Shown here: positions 34,038 through 42,443 of the stretch, one piece after another
Layout of the letters: the number at the start of each line of letters is the position of its first letter
Numbering within the stretch: position 1 is the first letter of the stretch
Assembly (NCBI GenBank): GCA_031286285.1
Contig: JAITUN010000117.1
Coordinates: 1-57,892, forward strand
Length of the DNA stretch: 57,892 nucleotides
Source of the DNA: Bacteroidales bacterium
Lineage (GTDB): Bacteria; Bacteroidota; Bacteroidia; Bacteroidales; WCHB1-69
Direction of reading: 5' to 3'
Program-made: the position numbers and the translations under genes
Notes under the pieces: model-generated
What the model saw: the letters and a program-made list of their open reading frames with translations, nothing else
What the model was told of the DNA's origin: nothing
The model's database searches: none

Positions 34038-34055
34038 AGAAGTTAGAAGTTAGAA
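34038..34055. repeat. Tandem heptamer array AGAAGTT
   Basis: Two and a half copies of the unit seen at 917, between the TetR gene and the ABC-2 permease. Confidence 0.75.
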
Positions 34056-34064
34056 AAAATGATG

Positions 34065-34072
34065 TTATTTTG
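34065..34072 (+). promoter_or_regulatory. -7-like box TTATTTTG for the ABC-2 permease
   Basis: One mismatch to TAnnTTTG, followed by CTGCC as at dprA, 16 bp before the ATG at 34089. Confidence 0.4.
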
Positions 34073-34088
34073 CTGCCAAATTGCAAGA

Positions 34089-35195
34089 ATGAAACAATTT
34101 CTATCTTTTGTAAATAAAGAGTTTATGCATATATGGCGTGATAAACGTACCATATTGGTTGTAATTGGGTTACCCATTATGCAAATGATTCTGTTTGGAT
34201 TTGCAATATCAACAGAAATCCGAAATGTGCGTTTCGGAGTATTTGCCCCACAAAAAGATGCGGTTACTTTAAAATTGGAAGAACATTTTAGAAACAACTA
34301 CTATTTCACATATATTGAAGAGATAAAAGATCCAAACCATTATGAAGATTATTTTAAGCGGGATATAGTTGATATGATTTTAGTGTTTGAAAACAATTTT
34401 GAGTACAAACTTATTCATCAAGGTAAAGCTAATATTCAAATACTTACAGATGGCATAGATCCAAACAGTTCTACAGCAATTGCCAATTATTCCAATCAGA
34501 TTATTCAAAAATACCTACAAGAAACTGCCGTTCAGGCTCCAAATGGGAATATTATTATTCCTCAAATCAAGTTGTTGTATAATCCACAAATGAAATCGGC
34601 TTTTAACTTCGTACCCGGTGTTATGGGTTTGGTATTAACTATTATCTGTGCCATGATGACCGCTGTTTCCATAGTTCGTGAAAAAGAGCGCGGCTCTATG
34701 GAGGTTCTTTTAGTTTCTCCGATTAAGCCAATTTTCATAATGATTGCTAAGATGTTGCCCTATCTAGTGATATCAGGAGTAATTATGATACTCATTATTT
34801 TGTTATCCATTTTTATGCTGGGGGTTCCCATGGCGGGAAGTTACGTACTCTTTTGTTTTCTCTCTCTTATTTTTGTGATCTCTATGCTCGCAATGGGATT
34901 ATTGATATCTACGATGGTTGAAAACCAAGTGATTGCCATGTTAATATCAGGAATGGGACTGATGATGCCTACTGCATTGCTCTCCGGAATGATTTTTCCG
35001 GTTGACAATATGCCTTGGATTTTACGCTTCATCTCTTTCTTTTTGCCGGCTCGCTGGTTTATATCAGCCATCCGCAAAGTGATGATTGAAGGTTTAGAAT
35101 TTATGTTTATCTACAAAGAGTTGATAATTCTTTGCATTATGACCATAGTCTTATTGATAATCAGTCTTAAGAAGTTCAAGATTCGGTTGGAGTGA
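34089..35195 (+). CDS. ABC-2 type transporter permease (YhhJ/YbhR-like)
   Basis: 368 residues from the ATG at 34089 (the frame is open ten more codons but over a promoter-like box). One N-terminal span (TILVVIGLPIMQMILFGFAI), a large periplasmic domain (about 45-175), then five spans with the family motif REKERGSMEVLLVSPIKP on the cytoplasmic side and LLSGMIFPVDNMPW later. Such permeases work in pairs with an ABC ATPase, an HlyD adaptor and TolC. The adaptor and TolC are nearby, but no ATPase is. A second, similar permease lies at 52637. Convergent with argF, one base apart. Confidence 0.85.
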   Translation: MKQFLSFVNKEFMHIWRDKRTILVVIGLPIMQMILFGFAISTEIRNVRFGVFAPQKDAVTLKLEEHFRNNYYFTYIEEIKDPNHYEDYFKRDIVDMILVFENNFEYKLIHQGKANIQILTDGIDPNSSTAIANYSNQIIQKYLQETAVQAPNGNIIIPQIKLLYNPQMKSAFNFVPGVMGLVLTIICAMMTAVSIVREKERGSMEVLLVSPIKPIFIMIAKMLPYLVISGVIMILIILLSIFMLGVPMAGSYVLFCFLSLIFVISMLAMGLLISTMVENQVIAMLISGMGLMMPTALLSGMIFPVDNMPWILRFISFFLPARWFISAIRKVMIEGLEFMFIYKELIILCIMTIVLLIISLKKFKIRLE

Positions 35196-35196
35196 A

Positions 35197-36198
35197 TTAT
35201 TCTCCCAGCGTTGCCACCATCACCGCTTTGATGGTGTGCATCCTATTCTCCGCTTCATCAAAAACTATTGACATTGGGGATTCAAACACGTCGTCGGTAA
35301 CTTCCATGGCTTCAAGACCAAATTTTTTGTGAATATCTCTTCCAATTTCAGTTTCCAAATTATGGAATGAAGGGAGACAGTGCAAAAATTTCACTTTGGG
35401 GTTTCCGGTAGCTTTTACTACGTTCAAGTTTACTTGATAAGGTGTCAACAATTTGATACGTTCTTCCCACACTTCAGCGGGTTCGCCCATCGATACCCAA
35501 ACGTCTGTGTATAAGAAATCAACTCCTTTAACGCCTTCTGCTACATTTTCGGTAAGAGTAATTTTAGCGCCTGTTGCTTTGGCAATTTCGCGGCATTTTG
35601 CAACTAGTGTTTCTTCGGGCCAGCATTGTTTGGGGGCTACTGCGCGGAAATCCATCCCCATTTTTGCTGCGCCTACCATAAGGCTGTTGCCCATATTGTT
35701 ACGGGCATCTCCAAGATACGCAAACGAGATGTGATGTAACGGTTTGTCGCTATGTTCCTGCATCGTTAAAAAGTCTGCCAAAATTTGGGTAGGGTGAAAC
35801 TCAGTGGTTAATCCGTTCCAAACGGGCACGCCGGCGTATTTTCCGAGCGCTTCCACAATATCCTGAGCATAACCGCGATACTCAATTCCGTCGTACATTC
35901 TGCCCAATACGCGAGCGGTATCTTTCATAGATTCTTTTTTGCCCATTTGCGAACCGGCAGGTCCTAAATAGGTTACGTGCGCCCCTTGATCCAAAGCGGC
36001 TACTTCAAACGCACAGCGCGTTCTAGTAGAGTCTTTTTCAAATAAAAGCACAATGTTTTTGCCTTTTAATCTGGGTTGTTCCGTGCCGGCGTATTTCGCA
36101 GTTTTTAAATCGGCGGACAACTTTAGTAAATACTTAATCTCTTCAGGAGTGAAGTCTAATAACTTTAAAAAGTTTCTGTTTCTTAGGTTAAATGCCAT
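35197..36198 (-). CDS. argF: Ornithine carbamoyltransferase
   Basis: Transfers carbamoyl phosphate to ornithine, giving citrulline. 333 residues. Carbamoyl-phosphate loop STRTR (57-61) within [20 protein letters not shown] ([16 protein letters not shown]), ornithine-side DVWVSMGE and HCLPSFH. The unbroken match to ordinary OTC motifs (Met in the SMG loop, HCLP) argues against the N-acyl-ornithine variant used by Bacteroides. Single gene; no other arg or arc genes here. Likely its own promoter at 36246. Confidence 0.94.
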   Translation of the reverse strand: MAFNLRNRNFLKLLDFTPEEIKYLLKLSADLKTAKYAGTEQPRLKGKNIVLLFEKDSTRTRCAFEVAALDQGAHVTYLGPAGSQMGKKESMKDTARVLGRMYDGIEYRGYAQDIVEALGKYAGVPVWNGLTTEFHPTQILADFLTMQEHSDKPLHHISFAYLGDARNNMGNSLMVGAAKMGMDFRAVAPKQCWPEETLVAKCREIAKATGAKITLTENVAEGVKGVDFLYTDVWVSMGEPAEVWEERIKLLTPYQVNLNVVKATGNPKVKFLHCLPSFHNLETEIGRDIHKKFGLEAMEVTDDVFESPMSIVFDEAENRMHTIKAVMVATLGE

Positions 36199-36245
36199 AC
36201 TGTTAATGTTTTATAAGGTTAATATTTTTTTTTAAAAATAGGTGG

Positions 36246-36253
36246 CGAAGATA
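36246..36253 (-). promoter_or_regulatory. -7-like box TATCTTCG for argF
   Basis: Minus-strand TAnnTT(C)G followed by CCACC, 48 bp before the argF ATG. Confidence 0.45.
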
Positions 36254-36355
36254 TATAATATGTGGAATATATGTTGTTTGCTCCTCAAAAAGGCTAAAAA
36301 GTAATTTGAGTTACAATTATTTTGAATTATCTGCTAATAAGTTAAAAAAAAATCC

Positions 36356-36363
36356 TTATTTCG
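36356..36363 (+). promoter_or_regulatory. Possible -7 box TTATTTCG for the lipoprotein-permease pair
   Basis: Plus-strand near match to TAnnTT(T/C)G followed by CCAC, 24 bp before the lipoprotein ATG. Confidence 0.35.
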
Positions 36364-36387
36364 CCACAAATTTTAAATATAATAAGT

Positions 36388-37011
36388 ATGAAAAAACAAT
36401 TAATTGTATTTATGCTAACTATTGCGGTTATAACGATTGTATTTGTATCCTGTGAAAAAGAAAAAATTAGTCGTAATATTGTAGCAGAAAATGTACAAAA
36501 CAGTAATGATGCCATTGATTTTGTTGAAGCATTTATTTTATCGGATAAGGATCTTCCTCCTTTAGCCGATGCAGATTATGATGATCACTCTTTTAAATTA
36601 ACACTTCCTAAAAGTGTCTCTGATGAATATTTGGAAGGAGAGAAAAATGGCAAAACAGGAATGCTAGTATTAGTTGCATTTGATGAAAATGAAAATGAAA
36701 TGGGCAATTTTTTTTGGTTTGATAATAATAAAAAAATTCAAGCCTCTTACGTCTACGCCAATAAAGAAGTTGTGGCCAAAGGAAAGTTGGATACCTCTCC
36801 TCCGCAAACATGGGATTGTTCATTTTCTAAAGGATGGAATATTATTTATGCTGAAGCTAAAGGAGATGAAACTTATGTTAGTTCAAAAAAGCCTTCAAAT
36901 CTAAGTTTATTGTGGTATTTTAAACCCAAGAATACTCAACAGACAAATATTAATTCTTATATTAATTCTGAACACTTAATAGATTTGATGAAAAATTTAT
37001 CTAAGATGTAA
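36388..37011 (+). CDS. Hypothetical lipoprotein coupled to a FecCD permease
   Basis: 207 residues. Lipobox VFVSC (Cys at 22). The mature protein is acidic (long Asp/Glu runs such as LADADYDD and FDENENEMG) and beta-rich, with several tryptophans near the end (TWDCSFSKGWNIIYAEAKG). No named family is recognised. Its TAA is followed immediately by the permease ATG (TAAATG), implying translational coupling and a shared task, perhaps ligand capture in metal or cofactor uptake; this is inference. It does not look like a periplasmic binding protein (too short, no two-lobe pattern). Confidence 0.65.
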   Translation: MKKQLIVFMLTIAVITIVFVSCEKEKISRNIVAENVQNSNDAIDFVEAFILSDKDLPPLADADYDDHSFKLTLPKSVSDEYLEGEKNGKTGMLVLVAFDENENEMGNFFWFDNNKKIQASYVYANKEVVAKGKLDTSPPQTWDCSFSKGWNIIYAEAKGDETYVSSKKPSNLSLLWYFKPKNTQQTNINSYINSEHLIDLMKNLSKM

Positions 37012-37956
37012 ATGAAGACTCTTAGTGGAGGATTAACAAAAAAAACGCACCTCATCCTGCTTTTCTTTTTGCTATTAGCCCTAATGGTTACTGCTGTTTT
37101 TATCGGCGCAGAGCATTCCACAAAGTTTATGATTGTTCATTTGCGAATTCCGCGCATTATCATGAGCGTATTTGCTGGGGCTTCCTTAGCTCTGTGCGGA
37201 GCTGTTTTTCAGACCATTTTTAGAAATCCGATTTGTGATCCCTATATTCTTGGTATCTCATCAGGAGCCTCCATTGGGGCAGCGCTTGCCTTTATATTAG
37301 GATTGGATTTTTATCTGTTTGGTGTAACCTCCTTTGCTTTAGTAACTGCTTTTATAACTCTGATGCTGTTGCTTGGAATTACAAGATTTTCTAAAATAAA
37401 ATCAACCTATATCATGTTGCTGGCAGGTATTTCGCTCAACTTCCTTTTGGCATCAGCTCTTACATTATTAATGGTATTGAACCATCAAGAGATGCAAAAG
37501 ATTATTTTTTGGACCATGGGCAGATTCGCGACAGTTTCTCCATATGAGATCTTTTTTTATGTCCCGATATTTCTCATTTGCACATTTTTTACTTTTATTT
37601 TGTCAAAAGACTTGAATTTAATACAATTGGGAGAAATGCAGGCAAAATCACTTGGGGTAAACACTAAGAAAATAATTTATATCACCCTATTGCTCTCCTC
37701 TGTATTAATAGCTACAACCGTTTCTATTTGTGGTGTAATAGGATTTATTGGGTTAATAACTCCGCACCTTGCTAGAATTTTGTGGGGAAACAATACAAAG
37801 CATCTGTTTGCTTTTTCCATTCTGCTAGGCGCTATCTTTATGCTTATTGCCGACAGCTTAGCAAGGGTTTTAGTAGCAAATACTGAATTGCCGGTAGGCA
37901 GTATTACAGCCTTGGTGGGAGCTCCATATTTTATTTATTTGATAGCAAAAAAATAA
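37012..37956 (+). CDS. FecCD/BtuC family ABC transporter permease
   Basis: 314 residues with about nine to ten membrane spans. Family motifs: LRIPRIIMSVFAGASLALCGAVFQTIFRNP, DPYILGISSGASIGA, the ATPase-contact loop region GEMQAKSLGVNTKK, and GFIGLITPHLARILWG. It should import iron-siderophore, haem or cobalamin with a binding protein and a BtuD/FecE ATPase. Neither is adjacent: only the lipoprotein upstream. Convergent with the M3 peptidase gene, with a two-base gap, so any ATPase is elsewhere. Substrate unknown. Confidence 0.9.
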   Translation: MKTLSGGLTKKTHLILLFFLLLALMVTAVFIGAEHSTKFMIVHLRIPRIIMSVFAGASLALCGAVFQTIFRNPICDPYILGISSGASIGAALAFILGLDFYLFGVTSFALVTAFITLMLLLGITRFSKIKSTYIMLLAGISLNFLLASALTLLMVLNHQEMQKIIFWTMGRFATVSPYEIFFYVPIFLICTFFTFILSKDLNLIQLGEMQAKSLGVNTKKIIYITLLLSSVLIATTVSICGVIGFIGLITPHLARILWGNNTKHLFAFSILLGAIFMLIADSLARVLVANTELPVGSITALVGAPYFIYLIAKK

Positions 37957-37958
37957 AT

Positions 37959-40061
37959 TTATAACAGGCCTCTGTTTCTCAAAAGCGGCTCAATTATCGG
38001 TTTCTTTCCGCGAAAAGCAACATACAGAGCCATCGGGTCCTGAGTGTTTCCTTTTTCTAATACATAGGTGCGGAACAGATCGGCTGTGGTTTTGTCGAAA
38101 AGATCACCTGTTTCTTTAAAAGCTTCAAAAGCATCGGCATCTAACACAGCTGCCCAAGTGTATGCATAGTATCCGGCATCGTAACCGGTGGTAAAAATAT
38201 GTTTGAAATAGGGACTCCTGTATCTTGAAATAATTTCCGGGATTAAGCCCAGTTTTTTCATTGCATTCTCTTCAAATGCAAGAACATCTATTTTGGTGGG
38301 GGAGGTTAGCGTGTGGTAATCCATATCCAAGAAAGAGGCTGCCAATAGTTCAGCATTAATAAAGCCTTGTCCGTAATTGGCAGAGGCTTCCAATTTGGCA
38401 ATCAATTCATCGGGAATCACTTCTTCTGTTTTATAATGTTTGGCATACATTTTCAATACTTCCGGCTCGGAAGCCCAGTTTTCCATAATTTGTGAAGGCA
38501 ACTCCACAAAATCTCGGGAAACATTTGTGCCTGATAAGGAACGGTATTTGCAATTGGTAAGCATCCCGTGTAACCCATGTCCAAACTCATGGAAGAAAGT
38601 TTCTACCTGATCAAACGACAAGAGTGCGGGCGCATCGGCGGTAGGTTTTGCATTGTTCAGTACTAAAGACACAATGGGAATCACTTTGTTGCCCTCATTG
38701 TCGTACCATTGTTCGCGGAAGTTAGTCATCCATGCGCCACTGCCTTTACTTTCTCTTGGGAAGTAGTCAATATACAAAATGGCAATTACCTCATCGCCTC
38801 GTTTAACTTCAAATACTTCATTATCTTCATGATATTTAGGAAGATTTTGGTTAATATGAAACGTAATGCCATACAATTTTTCAGTTATTGCAAAAATACC
38901 GTCTCTCACATTTTCTACTGCAAAATATGGGCTGACCTCCTCTTCTTTAATGTCATATTTTTCTTTGCGAAGTTTTTCTGTATAATATCTCCAGTCGCAA
39001 GGTTCTAATTTGAAGTTGCCGCCTTCTGCATCAATCATTTTCTGGTATTCTGCGGCTTCCTCTTTTGCTTTTTTGATAGCTGGTTTCCAAACTTGCAGCA
39101 ACAGATTATTTACTGCTTCGGGAGTTTTCGCCATACAATCATCTAACACAAATGCGGCATGAGAATTAAATCCAAACATTTTGGCACGCTCAATACGTAA
39201 GTTTACTGTTTCGTTAATCACATCCAAGTTGCTTAAAGAATCTTCAATACAACGACCGGAGTATGCTTTCCACATCTCCATACGCAACTCTCTATCAGCA
39301 CAGAATTGCAGTAATGGCTCCCAACTGGGCAGTTGAATAGTGAAAACATATTTTCCTTTAGTACTTTCATCTTTATTTCCCAATTCAAGGGCGGCAGCTA
39401 TTGCGTTTTCTGGCATACCTTCCAATCGGGCTTTATCTTCCACTACCAATTTATACCCATTAGATGCTTTTAACACATTGTTGCCAAATTTAATAGAAAG
39501 CAATGCTAGCCTTTCGTTAATCTCTCTGAATCTAGGTTGTAATTCTTCGGGAATATTGGCTCCTCCACGAACAAAATTTTTGTATTGTTCTTCTAATAAC
39601 CTCATTTCCACAGGGTCTAAGCCTAACTCATCTTTTTGAGCGTAAATCTTCTTAATACGTTCAAAAAGTGTTTTATTTAGATTAATGTTGTCGGAATGGG
39701 CAGCAAGTTTCGGAGCTATCTCTTCAGCAATTTTTTCCATTTCGGGACTGTTGCAAGCGCCTTCCAAATTAAAGAATACCGTTGAAACTTTGTAAAGCAA
39801 TTCGCCGCTGTATTCAAACGCTTCGCAGGTGTTTTTAAAAGTAGGTTCTTCAGAATTTTTACAAATTTCATCAATCTCCACACTTTGTTGTTTCATACCT
39901 TCCTCAAATGCAGGAAGATAATGTTCATATTTAATTTGTTCAAAAGGCGGAATCCCATAAGGGGTAGTCCACGTTTGAAAGAAAGGATTTGGGGATTCTT
40001 TTTTACAGCATCCCACCAACATTGCAGCAGCAATAGTCATAATAAATAAGGTTTTTTTCAT
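37959..40061 (-). CDS. M3 family oligopeptidase (peptidyl-dipeptidase Dcp-like)
   Basis: Zinc metallopeptidase of 700 residues. The active site HEFGH (His491, Glu492, His495) lies in TFFHEFGHGLHGML. C-terminal substrate-binding wording HIFTTGYDAGYYAYTWAAVLDADAF is that of Dcp. A lipoprotein signal (LVGC, Cys at 18) puts it in the envelope, whereas the enterobacterial Dcp is not lipid-anchored. Cleaves dipeptides from peptide C-termini. The AACTCGT array stands 17 bp before its ATG. Confidence 0.92.
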   Translation of the reverse strand: MKKTLFIMTIAAAMLVGCCKKESPNPFFQTWTTPYGIPPFEQIKYEHYLPAFEEGMKQQSVEIDEICKNSEEPTFKNTCEAFEYSGELLYKVSTVFFNLEGACNSPEMEKIAEEIAPKLAAHSDNINLNKTLFERIKKIYAQKDELGLDPVEMRLLEEQYKNFVRGGANIPEELQPRFREINERLALLSIKFGNNVLKASNGYKLVVEDKARLEGMPENAIAAALELGNKDESTKGKYVFTIQLPSWEPLLQFCADRELRMEMWKAYSGRCIEDSLSNLDVINETVNLRIERAKMFGFNSHAAFVLDDCMAKTPEAVNNLLLQVWKPAIKKAKEEAAEYQKMIDAEGGNFKLEPCDWRYYTEKLRKEKYDIKEEEVSPYFAVENVRDGIFAITEKLYGITFHINQNLPKYHEDNEVFEVKRGDEVIAILYIDYFPRESKGSGAWMTNFREQWYDNEGNKVIPIVSLVLNNAKPTADAPALLSFDQVETFFHEFGHGLHGMLTNCKYRSLSGTNVSRDFVELPSQIMENWASEPEVLKMYAKHYKTEEVIPDELIAKLEASANYGQGFINAELLAASFLDMDYHTLTSPTKIDVLAFEENAMKKLGLIPEIISRYRSPYFKHIFTTGYDAGYYAYTWAAVLDADAFEAFKETGDLFDKTTADLFRTYVLEKGNTQDPMALYVAFRGKKPIIEPLLRNRGLL

Positions 40062-40077
40062 AAAAATATTGATTTAA

Positions 40078-40127
40078 GTTACGAGTTACGAGTTACGAGT
40101 TACGAGTTACGAGTTACGAGTTACGAG
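40078..40127. repeat. Tandem heptamer array GTTACGA, seven copies
   Basis: Seven units (AACTCGT family on the coding strand) between the M3 peptidase start and the four-helix gene; it supplies that gene's last three codons and stop (40114-40116). Confidence 0.92.
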
Positions 40128-40491
40128 GTTTTGGGTTTCGGAGTTTGAGAGATTTGATTAATGAGGTTATCATTTTTATTATTTGATTCAATTGATTTAA
40201 ACACTCTGCTGCTTTTTCATTATCTATAAAATTTAATTCAACTGATATAATAATTTGGGTTTCCAATTCAGAAGATGAGCCTAAGGCAATATAAAGAAAA
40301 TGAATCAATTCATTTTCCGAATTTCGTCCACAACCTTCTGCAATATTTGATGGTATTGAAATTGCGCATCTTCGCATCTGCGAAACTATACTAAACTGTT
40401 CGGCTTTAGGGAACGAATTAGTAATCAGGTAAATATTTTTTACCAATTCAATTCCTTTTTTCCATACTGTTAGGTCTTTGTGAGTAGTCAT
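40114..40491 (-). CDS. S23-type four-helix bundle protein
   Basis: 125 residues, all helical, of the family first met as the ORF in 23S rRNA intervening sequences: DLTVWKKGIELVKNIYLIT, FPKAEQFSIVSQMRRCAISIPSNIAEGCGR, FLYIALGSSSELETQIIIS. Function unknown; free-standing copies are very common in Bacteroidetes and are associated with diversity-generating elements and other loci. No rRNA is present here. The tail (RNS) and stop come from the tandem array, and another array precedes the ATG by seven bases. Possibly a mobile or insertion-prone unit. Confidence 0.88.
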   Translation of the reverse strand: MTTHKDLTVWKKGIELVKNIYLITNSFPKAEQFSIVSQMRRCAISIPSNIAEGCGRNSENELIHFLYIALGSSSELETQIIISVELNFIDNEKAAECLNQLNQIIKMITSLIKSLKLRNPKPRNS

Positions 40492-40497
40492 TTTTTA

Positions 40498-40524
40498 AGT
40501 TACGAGTTACGAGTTACGAGTTAC
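40498..40524. repeat. Tandem heptamer array GTTACGA, under four copies
   Basis: Fills the gap between the four-helix ATG and the DUF262 stop and includes that stop codon (40521-40523). The four-helix gene is therefore bracketed by copies of the same array. Confidence 0.9.
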
Positions 40525-42329
40525 AGTTTGTAGTAATATTCTTTAATTTTTTTTGCCATCAATTTTCTGCGTTCCAACAAAAAGTCATCGTAATTACCAA
40601 CATTCATTAACACGATATCTTTAGGAAGACAATTTTCTTTTAAATTTTCTTTTAAATTTTCTATTTCTGTAATATTACCATATTTCAACACTTTTGTTTC
40701 ACATTGTTCAAATAATATTTTAAAATATTCGCAAGGTGCTTTTTCCCCAATTGAAATATTTGTTGCAGTGTCAAGATATGTGTAATTTGCAATCTGGTTG
40801 TATTTTGATTTGTCGGAAATACCGTTATTTTGTAAATATTTTTTTGGAAAGATATGATGAATATCGCCGATAGTGGTTATTAAATCTCGAACTTTTGTAC
40901 CATTCATCATCAGCGAATTATCACTTCCATGTACTTGTGAAGCTAAATACACATTAAAGTAAGGACTGTTTATAGCTGAAGTTTCTAAATCTTGTACTAG
41001 TCCAATTTCCCAAAAAGTATCCGACAGATTGGCTTCTTCCATTTCTCGCAAGTATGCTAAAAAACCTTTCTCTGCAATTCTTCTAATATCTAAATCCATC
41101 ACGGTTTCGGGCGAAGTTATGTATCTACTCGTAAGCGTAGAAAAAACATACCATTTTGACACATAGTGTTTTATCTGTGTTTTATCTATCTCGCTGCTAT
41201 TATTCAGAATGAGATACAGAGTATAGGCAAAATCTAATGTCATTTGAGAATTAATCAACTTATTAGATATAAAGCCTGCAGACTTAAGCGCAAGAACAAA
41301 ATTAGAAAATGAAAACTCATTCATAAAGTCCAACACTCCTTCGATCAATTTCGCAAACGAAATTTCTGCGATTTCTTCTTTGTAATCACGAGTTTCAAAA
41401 TCTCTTCCTCCCAATAGACTTACCAAATCTTTCATTTTTCCACGTCCGAATTTGTACATAAAAGCCACTCGTAAAATATCGCCGTACCCTGGGTCAAAAA
41501 TATCTTCTTTGTCATCTTTCAACCATCTTAATTTTGTAGCAAATTGAGAGTCAGTGAACTCTTTATCTTTTATCATTTCAGAATACCAGTCGGGCTGTAC
41601 TGCTAAATGAGAAAAATAATCAATTGCCTTTCGCAAAATATTTCCTCCATATTTGGTGTTGGCGGCTATTTTCGACATTGCAAAATCCGACTGATTCAAT
41701 TTTGCACCTTGACTGTTAATACGGATAAAGATCTCTGTTACTTCGTCAATTGTTAGTTCTCTATCTAATGTAATTACACCAATTTGTCTATTTTTAATTC
41801 CAATTAAATTGTCTAAAATGTCATGTAAGTTATCTGAGTCCATTTCGGGATTAGATGTGCAATAAGAAGATACAAAACTTCCTCTTTTAAACTCAAGACT
41901 AAAAATCTCAGCAATATCCGTTATCCATCTTTTATCTTTTAGAATAGCATTATCTTGTACTTTAAAAACTTCATCTTCATCATTAGCTAATGGATTAAAC
42001 GAGATTTTAATTCTTTTCTTTTCAAAGTCCGAAGTTATAACTTCCATTCCAATAATCGCTGTCATCATTGCTGTAACTCGTTGCTGCCCATCAATCATTA
42101 TCTTTTTCCCTTCGGATAAAGTACCGTCTTTCAGCTTCATATTTGGACTTTGAGAAATTATTAAATAACCCGTAGGATAGCCTGAATATAAAGAATCAAT
42201 TAAATCTCTTACTTGTTTTGGTTTCCAAACAAATGGTCGTTGAATTTCAGGAATTGCAATTTCGCCCGACTTAATAAAATTCAGAATTTGCTCGATTGGA
42301 ATGTTTGAAGCATTATATTTTTCAGCCAT
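40521..42329 (-). CDS. DUF262/DUF1524 GmrSD-type nuclease
   Basis: 602 residues from the ATG at 42329 (the frame runs six codons further to a TTG). N-terminal DUF262: IPEIQRPFVWKPKQVRDLIDSLY, YPTGYLII, and the ParB-like catalytic IDGQQR. Long helical middle. C-terminal DUF1524/HNH-like motif IHHIFPKKYL followed by NYTYLDTATNISIG. GmrS and GmrD activities in one chain characterise type IV restriction enzymes that cut glucosylated hydroxymethylcytosine DNA, and BrxU relatives. A phage-defence role is expected, but no partner defence gene is adjacent. Confidence 0.85.
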   Translation of the reverse strand: MAEKYNASNIPIEQILNFIKSGEIAIPEIQRPFVWKPKQVRDLIDSLYSGYPTGYLIISQSPNMKLKDGTLSEGKKIMIDGQQRVTAMMTAIIGMEVITSDFEKKRIKISFNPLANDEDEVFKVQDNAILKDKRWITDIAEIFSLEFKRGSFVSSYCTSNPEMDSDNLHDILDNLIGIKNRQIGVITLDRELTIDEVTEIFIRINSQGAKLNQSDFAMSKIAANTKYGGNILRKAIDYFSHLAVQPDWYSEMIKDKEFTDSQFATKLRWLKDDKEDIFDPGYGDILRVAFMYKFGRGKMKDLVSLLGGRDFETRDYKEEIAEISFAKLIEGVLDFMNEFSFSNFVLALKSAGFISNKLINSQMTLDFAYTLYLILNNSSEIDKTQIKHYVSKWYVFSTLTSRYITSPETVMDLDIRRIAEKGFLAYLREMEEANLSDTFWEIGLVQDLETSAINSPYFNVYLASQVHGSDNSLMMNGTKVRDLITTIGDIHHIFPKKYLQNNGISDKSKYNQIANYTYLDTATNISIGEKAPCEYFKILFEQCETKVLKYGNITEIENLKENLKENCLPKDIVLMNVGNYDDFLLERRKLMAKKIKEYYYKL

Positions 42330-42369
42330 ATTTTTACTACTTGTCAATAATTTTCTTTATCATAATTTT

Positions 42370-42436
42370 GTAACTCGTAACTTGTAACCCGTAACTTGTA
42401 ACTTGTAACTTGTAACTTGTAACTCGTAACTCGTTA
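42370..42436. repeat. Tandem heptamer array GTAACTT/GTAACTC, over nine copies
   Basis: Longest heptamer array here; ends seven bases before the lysS stop. Units vary at one position (T or C), and the orientation is opposite to the two arrays around the four-helix gene. Confidence 0.92.
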
Positions 42437-42443
42437 CTCCATC

